A stretch of 64,000 nt of DNA from an uncultured Methylococcaceae bacterium (GCA_903917345.1 CAIXAE010000023.1:1-64000), one strand, 5' to 3'. Shown: positions 1-9,105, numbered from the stretch's first letter. The notes: generated from the letters alone by a model not told the origin. Program-made: numbers and translations.

Positions 1-262
1 AGCCGATACCAAGCCGCAATTAGAAATCTATGCGGATGATGTGAAGTGTGCGCATGGCGTAACGGTTGGGCAGTTAGATGAGAAATCAATTTTTTATCTT
101 CAATCTCGTTGTGTGGATGAAGAGACTGCGCGAAACATGCTCACCTTTGCCTTTGCAAATGAAATGGTTGATAAAGTTAAGATAAAAAGTTTACATGATG
201 TAATCTTAGGGCAAGTGTTATTGCGCTTTCCACAAGAAGGCGTCAATAAGGAATGGTTATGA
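1..262 (+). CDS. sufD: SufD, Fe-S cluster assembly scaffold subunit (3' end only)
   Basis: The frame is open from base 2 to the TGA at 260-262, giving the last ~86 residues of SufD; the gene starts upstream of the window. The stretch KPQLEIYADDVKCAHGVTVG is the family signature of the SufB/SufD beta-helix core, followed by the C-terminal helical part (DEETARNMLTFAFANEMV). SufD works with SufB and the ATPase SufC as the cytoplasmic scaffold on which Fe-S clusters are built. It is followed without a gap by sufS, whose ATG overlaps the sufD stop, so it is the upstream member of a SUF operon. The identification is firm; sufB and sufC are presumably just outside the window. Confidence 0.93.
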   Translation, partial: ADTKPQLEIYADDVKCAHGVTVGQLDEKSIFYLQSRCVDEETARNMLTFAFANEMVDKVKIKSLHDVILGQVLLRFPQEGVNKEWL

Positions 263-1479
263 CATTTGATGTAGAAAAAATACGCCAAGATTTTCCTATT
301 CTGAAGGAGAAGATTCGTGGGAAAGATTTAGTTTATTTAGATAATGCGGCGACATGTCAAAAGCCACAGTCTGTAATTGATAGCATCGTTCATGTTTATA
401 GTCATGATTATGCCAATGTACATCGGGGTGTGCATACTTTAAGTGTTCGTTCGACTGATAAATTTGAAGGGGCACGCACTAAAGTAAAAGACTTTATAAA
501 TGCAGCCAGTGATAAAGAAATCATTTTTGTTAAAGGTGCGACAGAGGCGATTAATTTAGTCGCGCAAACTTTTGGTAAAGCCAATATTAAAGCGGGTGAT
601 GAGATTGTAATTACTGCAATGGAGCATCATTCTAATATAGTGCCTTGGCAAATGCTGTGTGAGCAAACGGGCGCAATACTAAAGGTGGCGCCAATTAATC
701 AAGCGGGAGAATTAATTTTTGCTGAGTTTGAGCAGTTGTTGAATGATAAAACACGATTAGTATCAGTGGTGCACATGTCGAATGCCTTGGGAACTATTAA
801 TCCGGTTAAGGCGATTATTGAGGTTGCTCATGCTAAGAATATTCCGGTTTTATTAGATGGCGCTCAGGCTATTCCGCATATTCAAGTGGATGTGCAAGCA
901 TTAGATTGCGATTTTTATGTTTTCTCTGGTCACAAACTATATGGGCCAACAGGCACAGGTGTCTTATATGGAAAACAAGCCTTATTAGAAGCTATGCCAC
1001 CTTATCAAGGTGGTGGCGATATGATTCGTAAAGTGACCTTTACGGAAACTGAATACAATACTCTGCCCTATAAGTTTGAAGCCGGTACGCCGAATATAGC
1101 CGATGTTATAGGTTTGGGTGCTGCAATTGACTATATAAATAGTATAGGGATGGATGTTATTGCTGCACATGAGGCAGATTTGTTACATTACGCTACAGAA
1201 AAAGCGCAGGCAATTAAAGGCTTGAGAATTATTGGCGAGGCAGAAGAAAAAGGCGCTATCTTATCGTTTGTGTTGGATAAGATTCATCCTCACGATATTG
1301 GTACGATGTTAGATAGTTTAGGTATAGCTATTAGAGCGGGTCATCATTGTGCTATGCCTGTGATGGATTTTTATAATGTACCTGCAACTGCACGTGCATC
1401 ATTTGGTCTGTATAATACCCGTCAAGAAATTGATGTTTTAATGAATGGTATAGAATCTTTGATTGAGGTGTTTGGCTAA
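253..1479 (+). CDS. sufS: SufS, cysteine desulfurase
   Basis: PLP-dependent group II cysteine desulfurase that takes sulfur from L-cysteine as a persulfide for Fe-S assembly. 408 residues is the usual length. The PLP lysine lies in SGHKLYGPTG (about K228) and the catalytic cysteine in RAGHHCAMP (about C366), the class II context. Two ATGs two codons apart (253 and 259) are possible starts; the second makes an ATGA overlap with the sufD stop and is the likelier one. The gene runs directly into sufU (TAATG overlap at 1477-1481), so the sulfur donor and its acceptor are translated together. Confidence 0.95.
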   Translation: MVMTFDVEKIRQDFPILKEKIRGKDLVYLDNAATCQKPQSVIDSIVHVYSHDYANVHRGVHTLSVRSTDKFEGARTKVKDFINAASDKEIIFVKGATEAINLVAQTFGKANIKAGDEIVITAMEHHSNIVPWQMLCEQTGAILKVAPINQAGELIFAEFEQLLNDKTRLVSVVHMSNALGTINPVKAIIEVAHAKNIPVLLDGAQAIPHIQVDVQALDCDFYVFSGHKLYGPTGTGVLYGKQALLEAMPPYQGGGDMIRKVTFTETEYNTLPYKFEAGTPNIADVIGLGAAIDYINSIGMDVIAAHEADLLHYATEKAQAIKGLRIIGEAEEKGAILSFVLDKIHPHDIGTMLDSLGIAIRAGHHCAMPVMDFYNVPATARASFGLYNTRQEIDVLMNGIESLIEVFG

Positions 1480-1931
1480 TGTTTGATGATTTACGAGATT
1501 TATATCAAGAAGTTATTTTTGACCATAATCGTAATCCACGTAATTTTCGAATAATAGAAGATGCGGATAGAAAAGTAGAAGGCTTTAATCCCTTGTGCGG
1601 AGATCGCTTAACCTTGTATCTTAAAATGGCGGGTAATGTTATTACGGATGCTAGTTTTCAAGGTTCAGGTTGCGCAATCTCAACAGCTTCTGTTTCTTTA
1701 ATGACGGAAATTGTTAAAGGTAAAACAGAACAAGAGGCAGATACGTTATTTAAGCAGTTTCATGAAATGACCACTGGTAAAGATGAGCGTTTTAATCTTG
1801 AAGCGGTAGGTAAATTAGCGGTATTAGCCGGTGTGCGAGAGTATCCAGCCCGCGTTAAATGCGCAACATTGGCGTGGCATACGCTTGATGCGGCTTTGAA
1901 GAATCAACAAGAAGCAATTTCAACTGAATAG
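1479..1931 (+). CDS. sufU: SufU-type Fe-S assembly protein (IscU-like sulfur acceptor)
   Basis: 150-residue IscU/NifU N-terminal family protein. The three conserved cysteines are visible (NPLCGD C40, GSGCAIS C65, VKCATLAW C128) together with D42. The insert between the second and third cysteine (about residues 80-110) is typical of SufU rather than IscU. In SufU systems this zinc protein accepts persulfide sulfur from SufS and replaces SufE. No sufE is seen in this part of the operon. The start overlaps the sufS stop by one base. Function as sulfur-transfer partner rather than scaffold is inferred from the family and from the neighbours sufD and sufS. Confidence 0.9.
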   Translation: MFDDLRDLYQEVIFDHNRNPRNFRIIEDADRKVEGFNPLCGDRLTLYLKMAGNVITDASFQGSGCAISTASVSLMTEIVKGKTEQEADTLFKQFHEMTTGKDERFNLEAVGKLAVLAGVREYPARVKCATLAWHTLDAALKNQQEAISTE

Positions 1932-1947
1932 AAAGTCCTAATAAATA

Positions 1948-2715
1948 GTGCATCAATATACCGGAAAATTAGCGGTACTCCATCAAGGCGCAGAACATAA
2001 GCAGCAGTCACAAGACTTAGCAGAAAGGTTATCTGTGCCATTCTATGAAAAAATCGATAAAGAGTGTCCTGAAAGCTTTTTTTTAAGTTGGCGCGAGGGT
2101 TGTTTAAAGTTACTGGATAAAGAGCTGCTTAAAAAGGGTGGTTTAGTCGTAGATATCGAGCCGCGTAACGGTGAACAACGATCTTGGCCTGCACCTAAAC
2201 AAGATGCATTGGCTCACGCATTAGGTAAAAAAACGAAAACAGTTATAGATGCAACGACTGGTTGGGGGCAAGATAGCTTACATATATTTCGTATGGGTTA
2301 CGAATTAACGTGTATTGAAAGATCTCCAGTAATGGCTGAGTTGCTAGCAGATGGTTTTAATCGATTAGCCGAATTAGATTGGATGCAGAACTTGAAATTG
2401 CAATCACCGAAATTGATAAAAGGTAATGCAATTGATTTATTGGCAGCATTTGACTCTCCTCCCGATTGTATTTATTTAGATCCTATGTTTCCTCCAAAGC
2501 GGAAGAAGTCGGCTTTACCAAAAAAATCAATGGTAGTACTGCGAGATTTGTTAGGCGATGATCAGGATAAGGTGATGTTGTTTGATGCTGCTTTAAAAGC
2601 AACAGGTAAAAGAGTAGTTGTTAAAAGCCCAGATTATGCCGAGCCATTGGGAGGTAAGCCTAGCGAAAGCTATCAAGGTAAGTTGTTGCGTTACGATGTG
2701 TACCTTAAAAATTAA
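1948..2715 (+). CDS. rsmJ: RsmJ, 16S rRNA (guanine-1516-N2)-methyltransferase
   Basis: 255-residue SAM-dependent rRNA methyltransferase (old name YhiQ). The SAM-binding loop is DATTGWGQDS (about 101-110), followed by the acidic CIERSP segment. The catalytic-type motif YLDPMFPPKRK and the basic segment after it (about 176-193) are characteristic of RsmJ. It starts with GTG, 16 bases after sufU, and probably rides in the same transcript although its role in ribosome maturation is unrelated to Fe-S assembly. An alternative start inside the N-terminus would remove conserved residues, so the GTG is preferred. Confidence 0.88.
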   Translation: MHQYTGKLAVLHQGAEHKQQSQDLAERLSVPFYEKIDKECPESFFLSWREGCLKLLDKELLKKGGLVVDIEPRNGEQRSWPAPKQDALAHALGKKTKTVIDATTGWGQDSLHIFRMGYELTCIERSPVMAELLADGFNRLAELDWMQNLKLQSPKLIKGNAIDLLAAFDSPPDCIYLDPMFPPKRKKSALPKKSMVVLRDLLGDDQDKVMLFDAALKATGKRVVVKSPDYAEPLGGKPSESYQGKLLRYDVYLKN

Positions 2716-2736
2716 TCTGATGTGGGGAAAAGTAGT

Positions 2737-3048
2737 ATGTCTGAATGGGTTGATGTTGTTGCAGAGTCGGCTTTAGCAATCGGTGAGAATGTTGTTGTAG
2801 ATGTTGATGGTGTTGATGTGGCAATATTTAATATCGATGGCGAGTTTTACGCGATACAAGATATGTGCACGCATGACGGTGGAGAAATCGTAAGCGGTAT
2901 TTTAGACGGGGATGAAATAATATGTCCAAGGCATGGTGCGCGATTTTGTATTAAAACAGGGAAGGTAAAATCGCCACCAGCCTATGAAGATATAGCTTGT
3001 TATGAAATAAGATTAAATAACGAACGTATAGAAGTTAAGGAAAGCTAA
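2737..3048 (+). CDS. Rieske-type [2Fe-2S] ferredoxin (non-heme dioxygenase ferredoxin-like)
   Basis: A single Rieske domain of 103 residues. The cluster ligands are clear: CTH in the first motif and CPRHG in the second (CxH...CxxH). I chose the ATG at 2737 (MSEWVDV) because GGGG at 2724-2727 sits at a good distance upstream; a GTG at 2722 would add five residues and has no ribosome site. Proteins of this size deliver electrons to aromatic-ring dioxygenases, but free-standing copies at the end of SUF operons are also common and their partner is unknown. The context 21 bases after rsmJ suggests co-transcription with the SUF genes. No oxygenase subunit is nearby. Confidence 0.85.
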   Translation: MSEWVDVVAESALAIGENVVVDVDGVDVAIFNIDGEFYAIQDMCTHDGGEIVSGILDGDEIICPRHGARFCIKTGKVKSPPAYEDIACYEIRLNNERIEVKES

Positions 3049-3123
3049 GCTAAGTACCAAAATTATCTGCTGACCAAGTTAAATTTTAGATCAGCAGATA
3101 ATAATTATTCAAACTATTTAGTC

Positions 3124-3558
3124 TTAATCTTTAAGACCAGATACACCAATGATAGACCAGTTAGAAAAATCATTTATACCGGCTTGGTCATCTCCATTAT
3201 TGTAAGTAATACGGCAAGCGTATTTCTTATTAGTACTTTCAGCTTCAGGCCCCGTAATTGTAATTTCAGCACTGATTAAGTATTGATAATTACCAAGAGT
3301 CCAAGCATTAGTAGGTTTATCAGGGAAAATGACGCTAGTTTCAGCACCAAGGTCACTCTTTATAAAATCGTTACAATAGTGAAAAGCAATATTAGTTAAT
3401 GGTGTAGAGATGGCTAATTGACTAGCTTGGTCATTACTCTGAACTAAAAAAAGGTCAGAAGAGATTACCTTATAAACGAAGGGCATAACCAATTTGTATT
3501 GAGTTAATAATAATGCAATAAAAGCAATGACAAAAATAAAGTTTCGGTATTTTTTCAT
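3124..3558 (-). CDS. Unknown membrane-anchored or secreted protein
   Basis: 144 residues. The N-terminus (MKKYRN, then about 15 hydrophobic residues 7-22) is a signal peptide or membrane anchor, so most of the chain is expected in the periplasm. The rest is polar with two cysteines (HYCND and KYACRI, about C62 and C112) that could form a disulfide, and a W-rich C-terminal part. I do not recognise the family. It lies between the Rieske gene and the pmoCAB promoter, facing away from pmoC, and has no operon partner. Base use is AT-rich like its surroundings. Confidence 0.7.
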   Translation of the reverse strand: MKKYRNFIFVIAFIALLLTQYKLVMPFVYKVISSDLFLVQSNDQASQLAISTPLTNIAFHYCNDFIKSDLGAETSVIFPDKPTNAWTLGNYQYLISAEITITGPEAESTNKKYACRITYNNGDDQAGINDFSNWSIIGVSGLKD

Positions 3559-3697
3559 AAATATATAGTGTTGTAAGTTGTAAGAAAAATTGAGTTATCC
3601 AAAAATAATACTAACAGAAATCAAACTATTAAGAATAGTCGATTTAGACTGAATATAACTGAAATAAGAAAAAAACAAAGAGAGGTATTTTTTTGAC

Positions 3698-3725
3698 TTG
3701 ACAAGGTTTTATGAGCTGGTAGACT
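3698..3725 (+). promoter_or_regulatory. Candidate sigma70-type promoter of pmoCAB
   Basis: TTGACA at 3698-3703, 16 bases, then TAGACT at 3720-3725, about 130 bases before the pmoC start. A perfect -35 box is typical of the strong promoters described for pmoC in methanotrophs. A second, overlapping TTGACT (3693-3698) precedes it. The rest of the gap 3559-3856 is AT-rich, with no open frame I believe. A strong AGGAGGT ribosome site lies at 3846-3852. The -10 is only moderately good, so the exact start site is uncertain. Confidence 0.55.
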
Positions 3726-3856
3726 GATTGCTCACTAAATTGACTTGGTGGTATTTCGAAGAATCATATTTGATTTTTTTGAAGTAGGAAAATGGAGTTA
3801 AACTAAAGAGTCCTGGCCATAAGGCTGGGGATTTTGTTAATTTTTAGGAGGTAGAA

Positions 3857-4609
3857 ATGGCAGCTACAACTGAATCAGTAAAAACTGATGCTGCGGAAGC
3901 ACCGCTATTAAACATAAGAAACTTAGTACTAGGTTCACTAGTATATGTTCTTTTTTATGGTTGGGTTCGTTGGTATGAAGGTGTATATGGATGGTCTGCA
4001 GGTCTTGACTCATTCGCACCTGAGTTTGAAACTTACTGGATGAACTTTTTGTACATTGAATTTGTATTAGAAGTATCAACTGCAGGTATCCTTTGGGGTT
4101 ATATCTGGAAATCTCGTGATCGTAAAGTGATGTCAATCACTCCAAGAGAAGAGTTAAGAAGACATTTCACTCACTGGGTTTGGTTAGTATGTTACGCATG
4201 GGCTATTTATTATGGCGCTAGCTACTTTACTGAGCAAGATGGTACATGGCATCAAACAATCGTTCGTGATACTGACTTTACACCAAGTCACATCATCGAA
4301 TTCTACTTGAGCTATCCTATCTACATCATCACTGGTGGTGCAGCTTTCTTATATGCTAAAACAAGATTACCAGCATATCAAAAAGGTTTGCCTCTTCAGT
4401 ACTTAGTATCAGTAGTTGGTCCTTTCATGATCTTACCAAATGTTGGTTTGAATGAATGGGGTCACACTTTCTGGTTTATGGAAGAGTTGTTTGTTGCTCC
4501 TTTACACTACGGTTTCGTATTCTTCGGATGGGCTGCTTTAGGTGTATTAGGTGTTGTAAACATAGAAGTTCAGTCTATATCTAAACTTCTTAAAAAAGAC
4601 CTAGCTTAA
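3857..4609 (+). CDS. pmoC: PmoC, particulate methane monooxygenase subunit C
   Basis: Membrane subunit of the copper enzyme that oxidises methane to methanol in intracytoplasmic membranes. 250 residues with about six membrane spans. The Cu(C) ligands of the family are present: D128, H132 and H145 in EQDGTWHQ...TPSHIIEF. So are the Cu(D) ligands N199, H203 and H217 (GLNEWGH, PLHYG). They correspond to D156/H160/H173 and N227/H231/H245 of the Methylococcus protein. Start set by AGGAGGT at 3846-3852. First gene of the operon; a hairpin separates it from pmoA, so its message may accumulate differently. Confidence 0.98.
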   Translation: MAATTESVKTDAAEAPLLNIRNLVLGSLVYVLFYGWVRWYEGVYGWSAGLDSFAPEFETYWMNFLYIEFVLEVSTAGILWGYIWKSRDRKVMSITPREELRRHFTHWVWLVCYAWAIYYGASYFTEQDGTWHQTIVRDTDFTPSHIIEFYLSYPIYIITGGAAFLYAKTRLPAYQKGLPLQYLVSVVGPFMILPNVGLNEWGHTFWFMEELFVAPLHYGFVFFGWAALGVLGVVNIEVQSISKLLKKDLA

Positions 4610-4635
4610 TTAATAAGCAAGTCTTGGCTGTAATA

Positions 4636-4691
4636 ACTATCTCCTAGCTGTCTCACCCCTTTTCAAGGTGAGGCAGCATAGAGAAGATAGT
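4636..4691 (+). promoter_or_regulatory. Stem-loop between pmoC and pmoA (likely mRNA processing or stability element)
   Basis: Two nested inverted repeats: outer ACTATCT (4636-4642) with AGATAGT (4685-4691), inner GCTGTCTCACC (4647-4657) with GGTGAGGCAGC (4667-4677), one G-U pair. No T-run follows, so it is not a classical terminator. In pmoCAB operons such a structure could protect the pmoC message or mark a cleavage site; this is inference. The 122-base gap also carries the pmoA ribosome site AGGAGG at 4719-4724. Confidence 0.7.
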
Positions 4692-4731
4692 CATTAATAA
4701 AAATAATTTAAATCCTTTAGGAGGTAAGCTA

Positions 4732-5475
4732 ATGAGCGCATCTCAATCAGCTGTACGTTCACGCGCAGAAGCAGTTAAAGTTTCACGCACGTTCGATTGG
4801 CTAATTTTGTTTACATTGTTCTTCGTTGTACTTGGTGGTTATCACATTCACTACATGTTAACTGGTGGTGACTGGGATTTCTGGACTGACTGGAAAGATC
4901 GTCGTCTATGGGTAACTGTAGCTCCAATCGTTTCAATCACCTTCCCTGCTGCTGTTCAAGCTTGCTTGTGGTGGCGTTACCGTTTGCCATTTGGCGCTGT
5001 AGTTTGTATTTTAGGTCTTCTTTTAGGTGAGTGGATCAACAGATACTTAAACTTCTGGGGCTGGACTTATTTCCCAGTAAACTTCTGCTTCCCTTCAAAC
5101 TTATTCCCAGGTGCTATCGTACTTGATGCAGTATTGTTATTGACTGGTAGTATGACTGTTACTGCAGTTTTAGGTGGAATGGCTTATGGTTTATTATTCT
5201 ACCCAGGAAACTGGCCAATCATTGCTCCATTACACGTACCTGTTGAATACAATGGTATGGTAATGACTCTTGCTGATTTACAAGGTTACCACTACGTAAG
5301 AACTGGTACTCCTGAGTACATCAGAATGGTTGAAAAAGGTACATTAAGAACTTTCGGTAAAGACGTTGCTCCAGTATCAGCGTTCTTCTCTGCTTTCGTG
5401 AGTATCTTAATTTATTTCTTATGGCACTTCTTTGGTCAATGGTTCGCGTCAACTAAATTCGTTGAAGCAGCTTAA
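4732..5475 (+). CDS. pmoA: PmoA, particulate methane monooxygenase subunit A
   Basis: 247-residue integral membrane subunit, the standard phylogenetic marker for methanotrophs. The landmark segments GGDWDFWTDWKDRR, NFWGWTYFPVNF and GKDVAPVSAF are all present, and the stretch coding for GKDVAP matches the widely used type I pmoA primer region. This places the enzyme with true methane monooxygenases of type I gammaproteobacterial methanotrophs rather than ammonia monooxygenases. Seven hydrophobic spans are expected. Translation start follows AGGAGG at 4719-4724. It sits between pmoC and pmoB and forms the transmembrane part of the trimer with PmoC. Confidence 0.98.
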   Translation: MSASQSAVRSRAEAVKVSRTFDWLILFTLFFVVLGGYHIHYMLTGGDWDFWTDWKDRRLWVTVAPIVSITFPAAVQACLWWRYRLPFGAVVCILGLLLGEWINRYLNFWGWTYFPVNFCFPSNLFPGAIVLDAVLLLTGSMTVTAVLGGMAYGLLFYPGNWPIIAPLHVPVEYNGMVMTLADLQGYHYVRTGTPEYIRMVEKGTLRTFGKDVAPVSAFFSAFVSILIYFLWHFFGQWFASTKFVEAA

Positions 5476-5580
5476 GACTCAAGTCTTAGTTGTATAGAAA
5501 AATAAAAAAGACTGGCGGCGATATTGTGTTGTCGTTAGATACTCAAAAAACAATAGATTCTCTATTATAGAGGAGGATAT

Positions 5581-6825
5581 ATGAATATATTAAAAGACAA
5601 AGTTGCTAAATTATCCTTTGTCGCACTGCTGATTACTTTAACAGCAGCGATGTTTTACACACCAACTGCTTCTGCACATGGTGAAAAGTCGCAAGCCGCT
5701 TTCATGCGTATGCGTACTATTCACTGGTTTGACCTGAACTGGTCAAAAGAAGAAGTTGCTGTTAACGATACAATGACAATTTCAGGTAAATTCTTCGTGT
5801 TTTCTGGCTGGCCGGAAACTGTTGATAAACCAGAAATTTCATTCTTAAACATTGGTATCCCAGGCCCTGTATTTATTCGTGCAGGATCTTGGATCGGTGG
5901 TCAATTAGTTCCACGTTCAGTATCTTTGGAATTAGGCGAAACTTATGAATTCAAAGTATTGTTAAAAGCTCGTCGTCCAGGTGACTGGCACGTTCACACA
6001 ATGTTGAACGTAAAAGGCGGTGGTCCAATCATCGGTCCTGGTAAATGGGTAACTGTTACTGGTTCTATGGGCTCTTTCGTTAACCCAATCACTACTTTGA
6101 CTGGCGAAACTTTAGACTTAGAAACTTATAACTTAAGCAACACTTACTTCTGGCATGCATTATGGTACGGTTTAGGCCTACTATGGGTAGCATACTGGGC
6201 ACGTAAACCATTGTTTATCCCACGTTCTATTGCTGTTGAAGCGGGTAAAGGTGATTCATTAATCACTCCACTAGACAAAAAAGTAACTTTGGGTTTTGCA
6301 GTTGGTACTATTTTGATTGTTGCAGTTTCTATGAGCAGCACAAACGAAAAATATCCAATTACTGTGCCTTTACAAGCTGGTTTGTTACGTGGTATCAAAT
6401 CTTTAGAATTACCTGCACCAACTGTTGCAGTTAAAATTGAAGATGCTACTTACCGTGTACCAGGTCGTGCTATGCAAATGACTATGACAATCACTAACAA
6501 TGGTGACTCACCTGTTCGTTTAGGTGAATTCAACACTGCTGGTGTTCGTTTCATGGATGCTGCTGTAGCTCAAGACGAAACTGGTTATCCAGATGACTTG
6601 TTGGCTGAAGAAGGTTTGACTTCAAGTGATAACAGTCCAATCGCACCGGGCCAATCAAAAACTATTCAAGTTACTGCATCTGATGCTGCTTGGGAAGTTT
6701 ACCGTTTAGCTGATTTGATTTACGATCCAGATAGCCGTTTTGCTGGTTTGTTATTCTTCTTTGATGCTGCTGGAAACCGTCAAATGGTAACAATTGACGC
6801 TCCATTAATTCCAACTTTCATCTAA
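5581..6825 (+). CDS. pmoB: PmoB, particulate methane monooxygenase subunit B
   Basis: 414 residues: signal peptide 1-32 ending TASA, N-terminal periplasmic cupredoxin domain (about 33-170), two membrane helices (about 185-207 and 235-252), and C-terminal cupredoxin domain. The Cu(B) ligands are exactly conserved: H33, the first residue of the mature protein (HGEKS), and H137 and H139 in DWHVHTM. Ribosome site GAGGAGG at 5570-5576, partly covered by a short dyad CTCTATtATAGAG. Last gene of the operon, followed by two hairpins. The soluble domains hang in the periplasm and are needed for activity. Confidence 0.98.
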   Translation: MNILKDKVAKLSFVALLITLTAAMFYTPTASAHGEKSQAAFMRMRTIHWFDLNWSKEEVAVNDTMTISGKFFVFSGWPETVDKPEISFLNIGIPGPVFIRAGSWIGGQLVPRSVSLELGETYEFKVLLKARRPGDWHVHTMLNVKGGGPIIGPGKWVTVTGSMGSFVNPITTLTGETLDLETYNLSNTYFWHALWYGLGLLWVAYWARKPLFIPRSIAVEAGKGDSLITPLDKKVTLGFAVGTILIVAVSMSSTNEKYPITVPLQAGLLRGIKSLELPAPTVAVKIEDATYRVPGRAMQMTMTITNNGDSPVRLGEFNTAGVRFMDAAVAQDETGYPDDLLAEEGLTSSDNSPIAPGQSKTIQVTASDAAWEVYRLADLIYDPDSRFAGLLFFFDAAGNRQMVTIDAPLIPTFI

Positions 6826-6831
6826 TGATTG

Positions 6832-6858
6832 TTAATTGACAATTTGATTGTCAATTAA
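6832..6858 (+). repeat. Perfect 12-bp inverted repeat after pmoB
   Basis: TTAATTGACAAT (6832-6843), three-base loop, ATTGTCAATTAA (6847-6858), starting 7 bases after the pmoB stop. It contains no GC-rich stem or T-run, so it is distinct from the terminator that follows. It could stabilise the 3' end of the pmo transcript or be a protein site. Confidence 0.7.
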
Positions 6859-6866
6859 GGAATTGA

Positions 6867-6904
6867 AAAACCCTCGTTGCTTCGGTAACGAGGGTTTTTT
6901 TTTG
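6867..6904 (+). terminator. Rho-independent terminator of pmoCAB
   Basis: AACCCTCGTT, loop GCTTCGGT containing a stable TTCG tetraloop-like core, AACGAGGGTT, then nine T. This is a textbook intrinsic terminator and marks the end of the pmoCAB transcript, separating it from sucCD. Confidence 0.93.
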
Positions 6905-7064
6905 ACTTAAATATACGTTTATGTTTGTAGCATAAGCAATAAGTTGTTGCGTTCTTAAACGAAAACGTACAAATATAGTGATAAGATAGTCTGTAACATA
7001 TTGAGTTGTATTAATAAACCACACAATGAGTGAGTAGTTGTAACTATTCAATTCAGGAGTAATA

Positions 7065-8231
7065 ATGAATATTCATGAATATCAGGCAAAGCAGTTATTC
7101 CAACAATATAAAATACCCGTTCCGCAAGGTAGACACGCAGAATCTGCAGATTCTGCAAAACAAATGGCACAAGAATTAGGAGGCAACGGCTGGGTTGTTA
7201 AAGCGCAGGTTCATGCGGGTGGGCGTGGTAAAGTCGGTGGTGTTAAAGTTGCAAAAAGTTTAACTGAGGTCGCAGAGATTAGTGAGAGTTTACTGGGCCA
7301 ACGCTTAGTGACCATTCAAACAGGCCACTTAGGCTTGCCGATTAATTCTTTATTAATCGAAAGTTTATATCCTATAAAACGTGAACTTTATTTAAGTATC
7401 TTAATGGATCGCAGTATAGAGCGAATTATTTTTATCGCCTCGGTTGCTGGCGGTATGAATATAGAAGCTGTTGCTCATGATACCCCAGAACAAATCATCT
7501 CCGTACCCATTCATCCTGCATCTGGATTGCAAGGCTTTCAGTGTCGTAAAGTGGCCTATAACTTAGGTCTTAAAGGTCCGCAAGTTAAAGCCCTTACCCA
7601 GATTATGCAAGGAATGTACGATCTGTTTTTAGAAAAAGATGCGACTCAAATAGAAATTAATCCTTTGATTGAAACAGACTCAGGCGACTTATTAGCCTTA
7701 GATGCTAAGATTAATTTTGATGATAATGCTTTAGCATTGCATGCTGATATTTCGGAAATGAAAGACCCTAGTCAAGAAGATGATAAAGAAAATTATGCGC
7801 AACAATACGGGCTCAACTACATTACCTTAGAAGGTAATATTGGCTGTATGGTTAACGGTGCTGGGTTAGCGATGGCGACTATGGATTTAGTCAAATTAAA
7901 AGGCGGACAACCGGCTAACTTTTTAGATGTAGGTGGTGGCACCAATGTTGAAAAAGTCTGCGAGGCTTTTAAATTAATTTTGTCAGATAAAAGTGTAAAA
8001 GCGGTTTTGGTAAATATTTTTGGTGGCATAGTGCAATGTGATGTTATTGCTGCCGGTATCTTAGCGGCCATAGAACAGATTCATGTTAGTGTGCCTGTGG
8101 TGGTGAGATTAGAAGGTACCAATGTGGAAGTGGGCAGAGCTTTATTAACCAATACGGGTTTAAGTATTTATCCTGCGGATGATTTAACACACGCCGCAGA
8201 ACAAGCAGTAGCATTAGCGGAGGCAGTATGA
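7065..8231 (+). CDS. sucC: SucC, succinyl-CoA synthetase (ADP-forming) beta subunit
   Basis: 388 residues, the same length as E. coli SucC. ATP-grasp domain at the N-terminus ([20 protein letters not shown] about 46-57) and the CoA-ligase part with [19 protein letters not shown] and [11 protein letters not shown]. With SucD it converts succinyl-CoA, ADP and Pi to succinate, CoA and ATP. The related malate-CoA ligase MtkA of serine-cycle methylotrophs is close in sequence; the FGGI core and the RuMP context favour SucC, but sequence alone does not exclude activity on malate. CAGGAG ribosome site just upstream; ATGA overlap with sucD. sucAB are not in this window. Confidence 0.87.
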   Translation: MNIHEYQAKQLFQQYKIPVPQGRHAESADSAKQMAQELGGNGWVVKAQVHAGGRGKVGGVKVAKSLTEVAEISESLLGQRLVTIQTGHLGLPINSLLIESLYPIKRELYLSILMDRSIERIIFIASVAGGMNIEAVAHDTPEQIISVPIHPASGLQGFQCRKVAYNLGLKGPQVKALTQIMQGMYDLFLEKDATQIEINPLIETDSGDLLALDAKINFDDNALALHADISEMKDPSQEDDKENYAQQYGLNYITLEGNIGCMVNGAGLAMATMDLVKLKGGQPANFLDVGGGTNVEKVCEAFKLILSDKSVKAVLVNIFGGIVQCDVIAAGILAAIEQIHVSVPVVVRLEGTNVEVGRALLTNTGLSIYPADDLTHAAEQAVALAEAV

Positions 8232-9094
8232 GTATTTTAATTAATAAAGATACTAAAGTTATATGCCAAGGCTTTACAGGTAAACAAGGTACCTTTCATT
8301 CAGAACAAACACTCGCTTATGGCACTCAATTAGTGGGTGGCGTTACACCCGAGCGTGGCGGTTCGGTGCATTTAGGCTTGCCTGTTTTTAATACCGTAGA
8401 TGACGCTGTTAAAACCACTGGCGCCACTGCCAGTGTTATTTATGTCCCGCCTTTTTATGCGGCAGATGCCATACTTGAAGCAGTTGATGCGGGTATTAAA
8501 TTAATAGTCTGTATCACCGAAGGTATTCCAGTTTTACAAATGCTTAAAGTTAAAGCCGCTATGGCGGGGACTGATGCCTTATTAATAGGCCCAAATTGCC
8601 CGGGTATTATCACGCCGGGTGAATGTAAGATTGGTATTATGCCGGGTAAAATTCATTTGCCGGGTTCTATTGGTATCGTCTCTCGATCCGGAACTTTAAC
8701 TTATGAGTCTGTGCATCAAACAACTCAACAAGGTTTAGGTCAAAGTACTTGTGTTGGCATCGGTGGTGATCCGATTCACGGGATGAATTTTATAGATGTG
8801 CTAAGCCGATTCCAAGCTGATGACGCTACAAAAGGTATTGTTATGGTGGGTGAGATTGGTGGTATTGAAGAAGAAGATGCCGCAGATTATATTAAAGCCC
8901 ATGTAACTAAACCCGTAGTCTCTTATATTGCCGGTCAAACGGCTCCAGCAGGTAAAAGAATGGGGCACGCCGGTGCTATTGTTACAGGTGGTAAAGGCAC
9001 TGCTAAAGGAAAAATTGCGGCATTAAAAGCAGCGGGTATTGAAGTGTGCACCTCGCCTTCTGATATTGGTGCAGCAATGAAGGCTTGTTTTTAA
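8228..9094 (+). CDS. sucD: SucD, succinyl-CoA synthetase alpha subunit
   Basis: 288 residues. N-terminal CoA-binding Rossmann domain with [10 protein letters not shown] (about 15-24) and the catalytic phosphohistidine in [15 protein letters not shown] (about H247). The alpha subunit carries the phosphorylated histidine and binds CoA, forming a complex with SucC. Overlaps sucC by four bases (ATGA), so the two are translationally coupled. It converges with miaA; the 130-base gap between them carries palindromes. Confidence 0.9.
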   Translation: MSILINKDTKVICQGFTGKQGTFHSEQTLAYGTQLVGGVTPERGGSVHLGLPVFNTVDDAVKTTGATASVIYVPPFYAADAILEAVDAGIKLIVCITEGIPVLQMLKVKAAMAGTDALLIGPNCPGIITPGECKIGIMPGKIHLPGSIGIVSRSGTLTYESVHQTTQQGLGQSTCVGIGGDPIHGMNFIDVLSRFQADDATKGIVMVGEIGGIEEEDAADYIKAHVTKPVVSYIAGQTAPAGKRMGHAGAIVTGGKGTAKGKIAALKAAGIEVCTSPSDIGAAMKACF

Positions 9095-9105
9095 AAATTT
9101 TATAT

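Noticed and set aside
7065-9094. Malate-CoA ligase mtkAB of the serine cycle
   Set aside because: Sequence is close, but the beta subunit has the FGGI core and 388-residue length of SucC, and no serine-cycle gene (mcl, sga, hpr) is beside it. Kept as SucCD.
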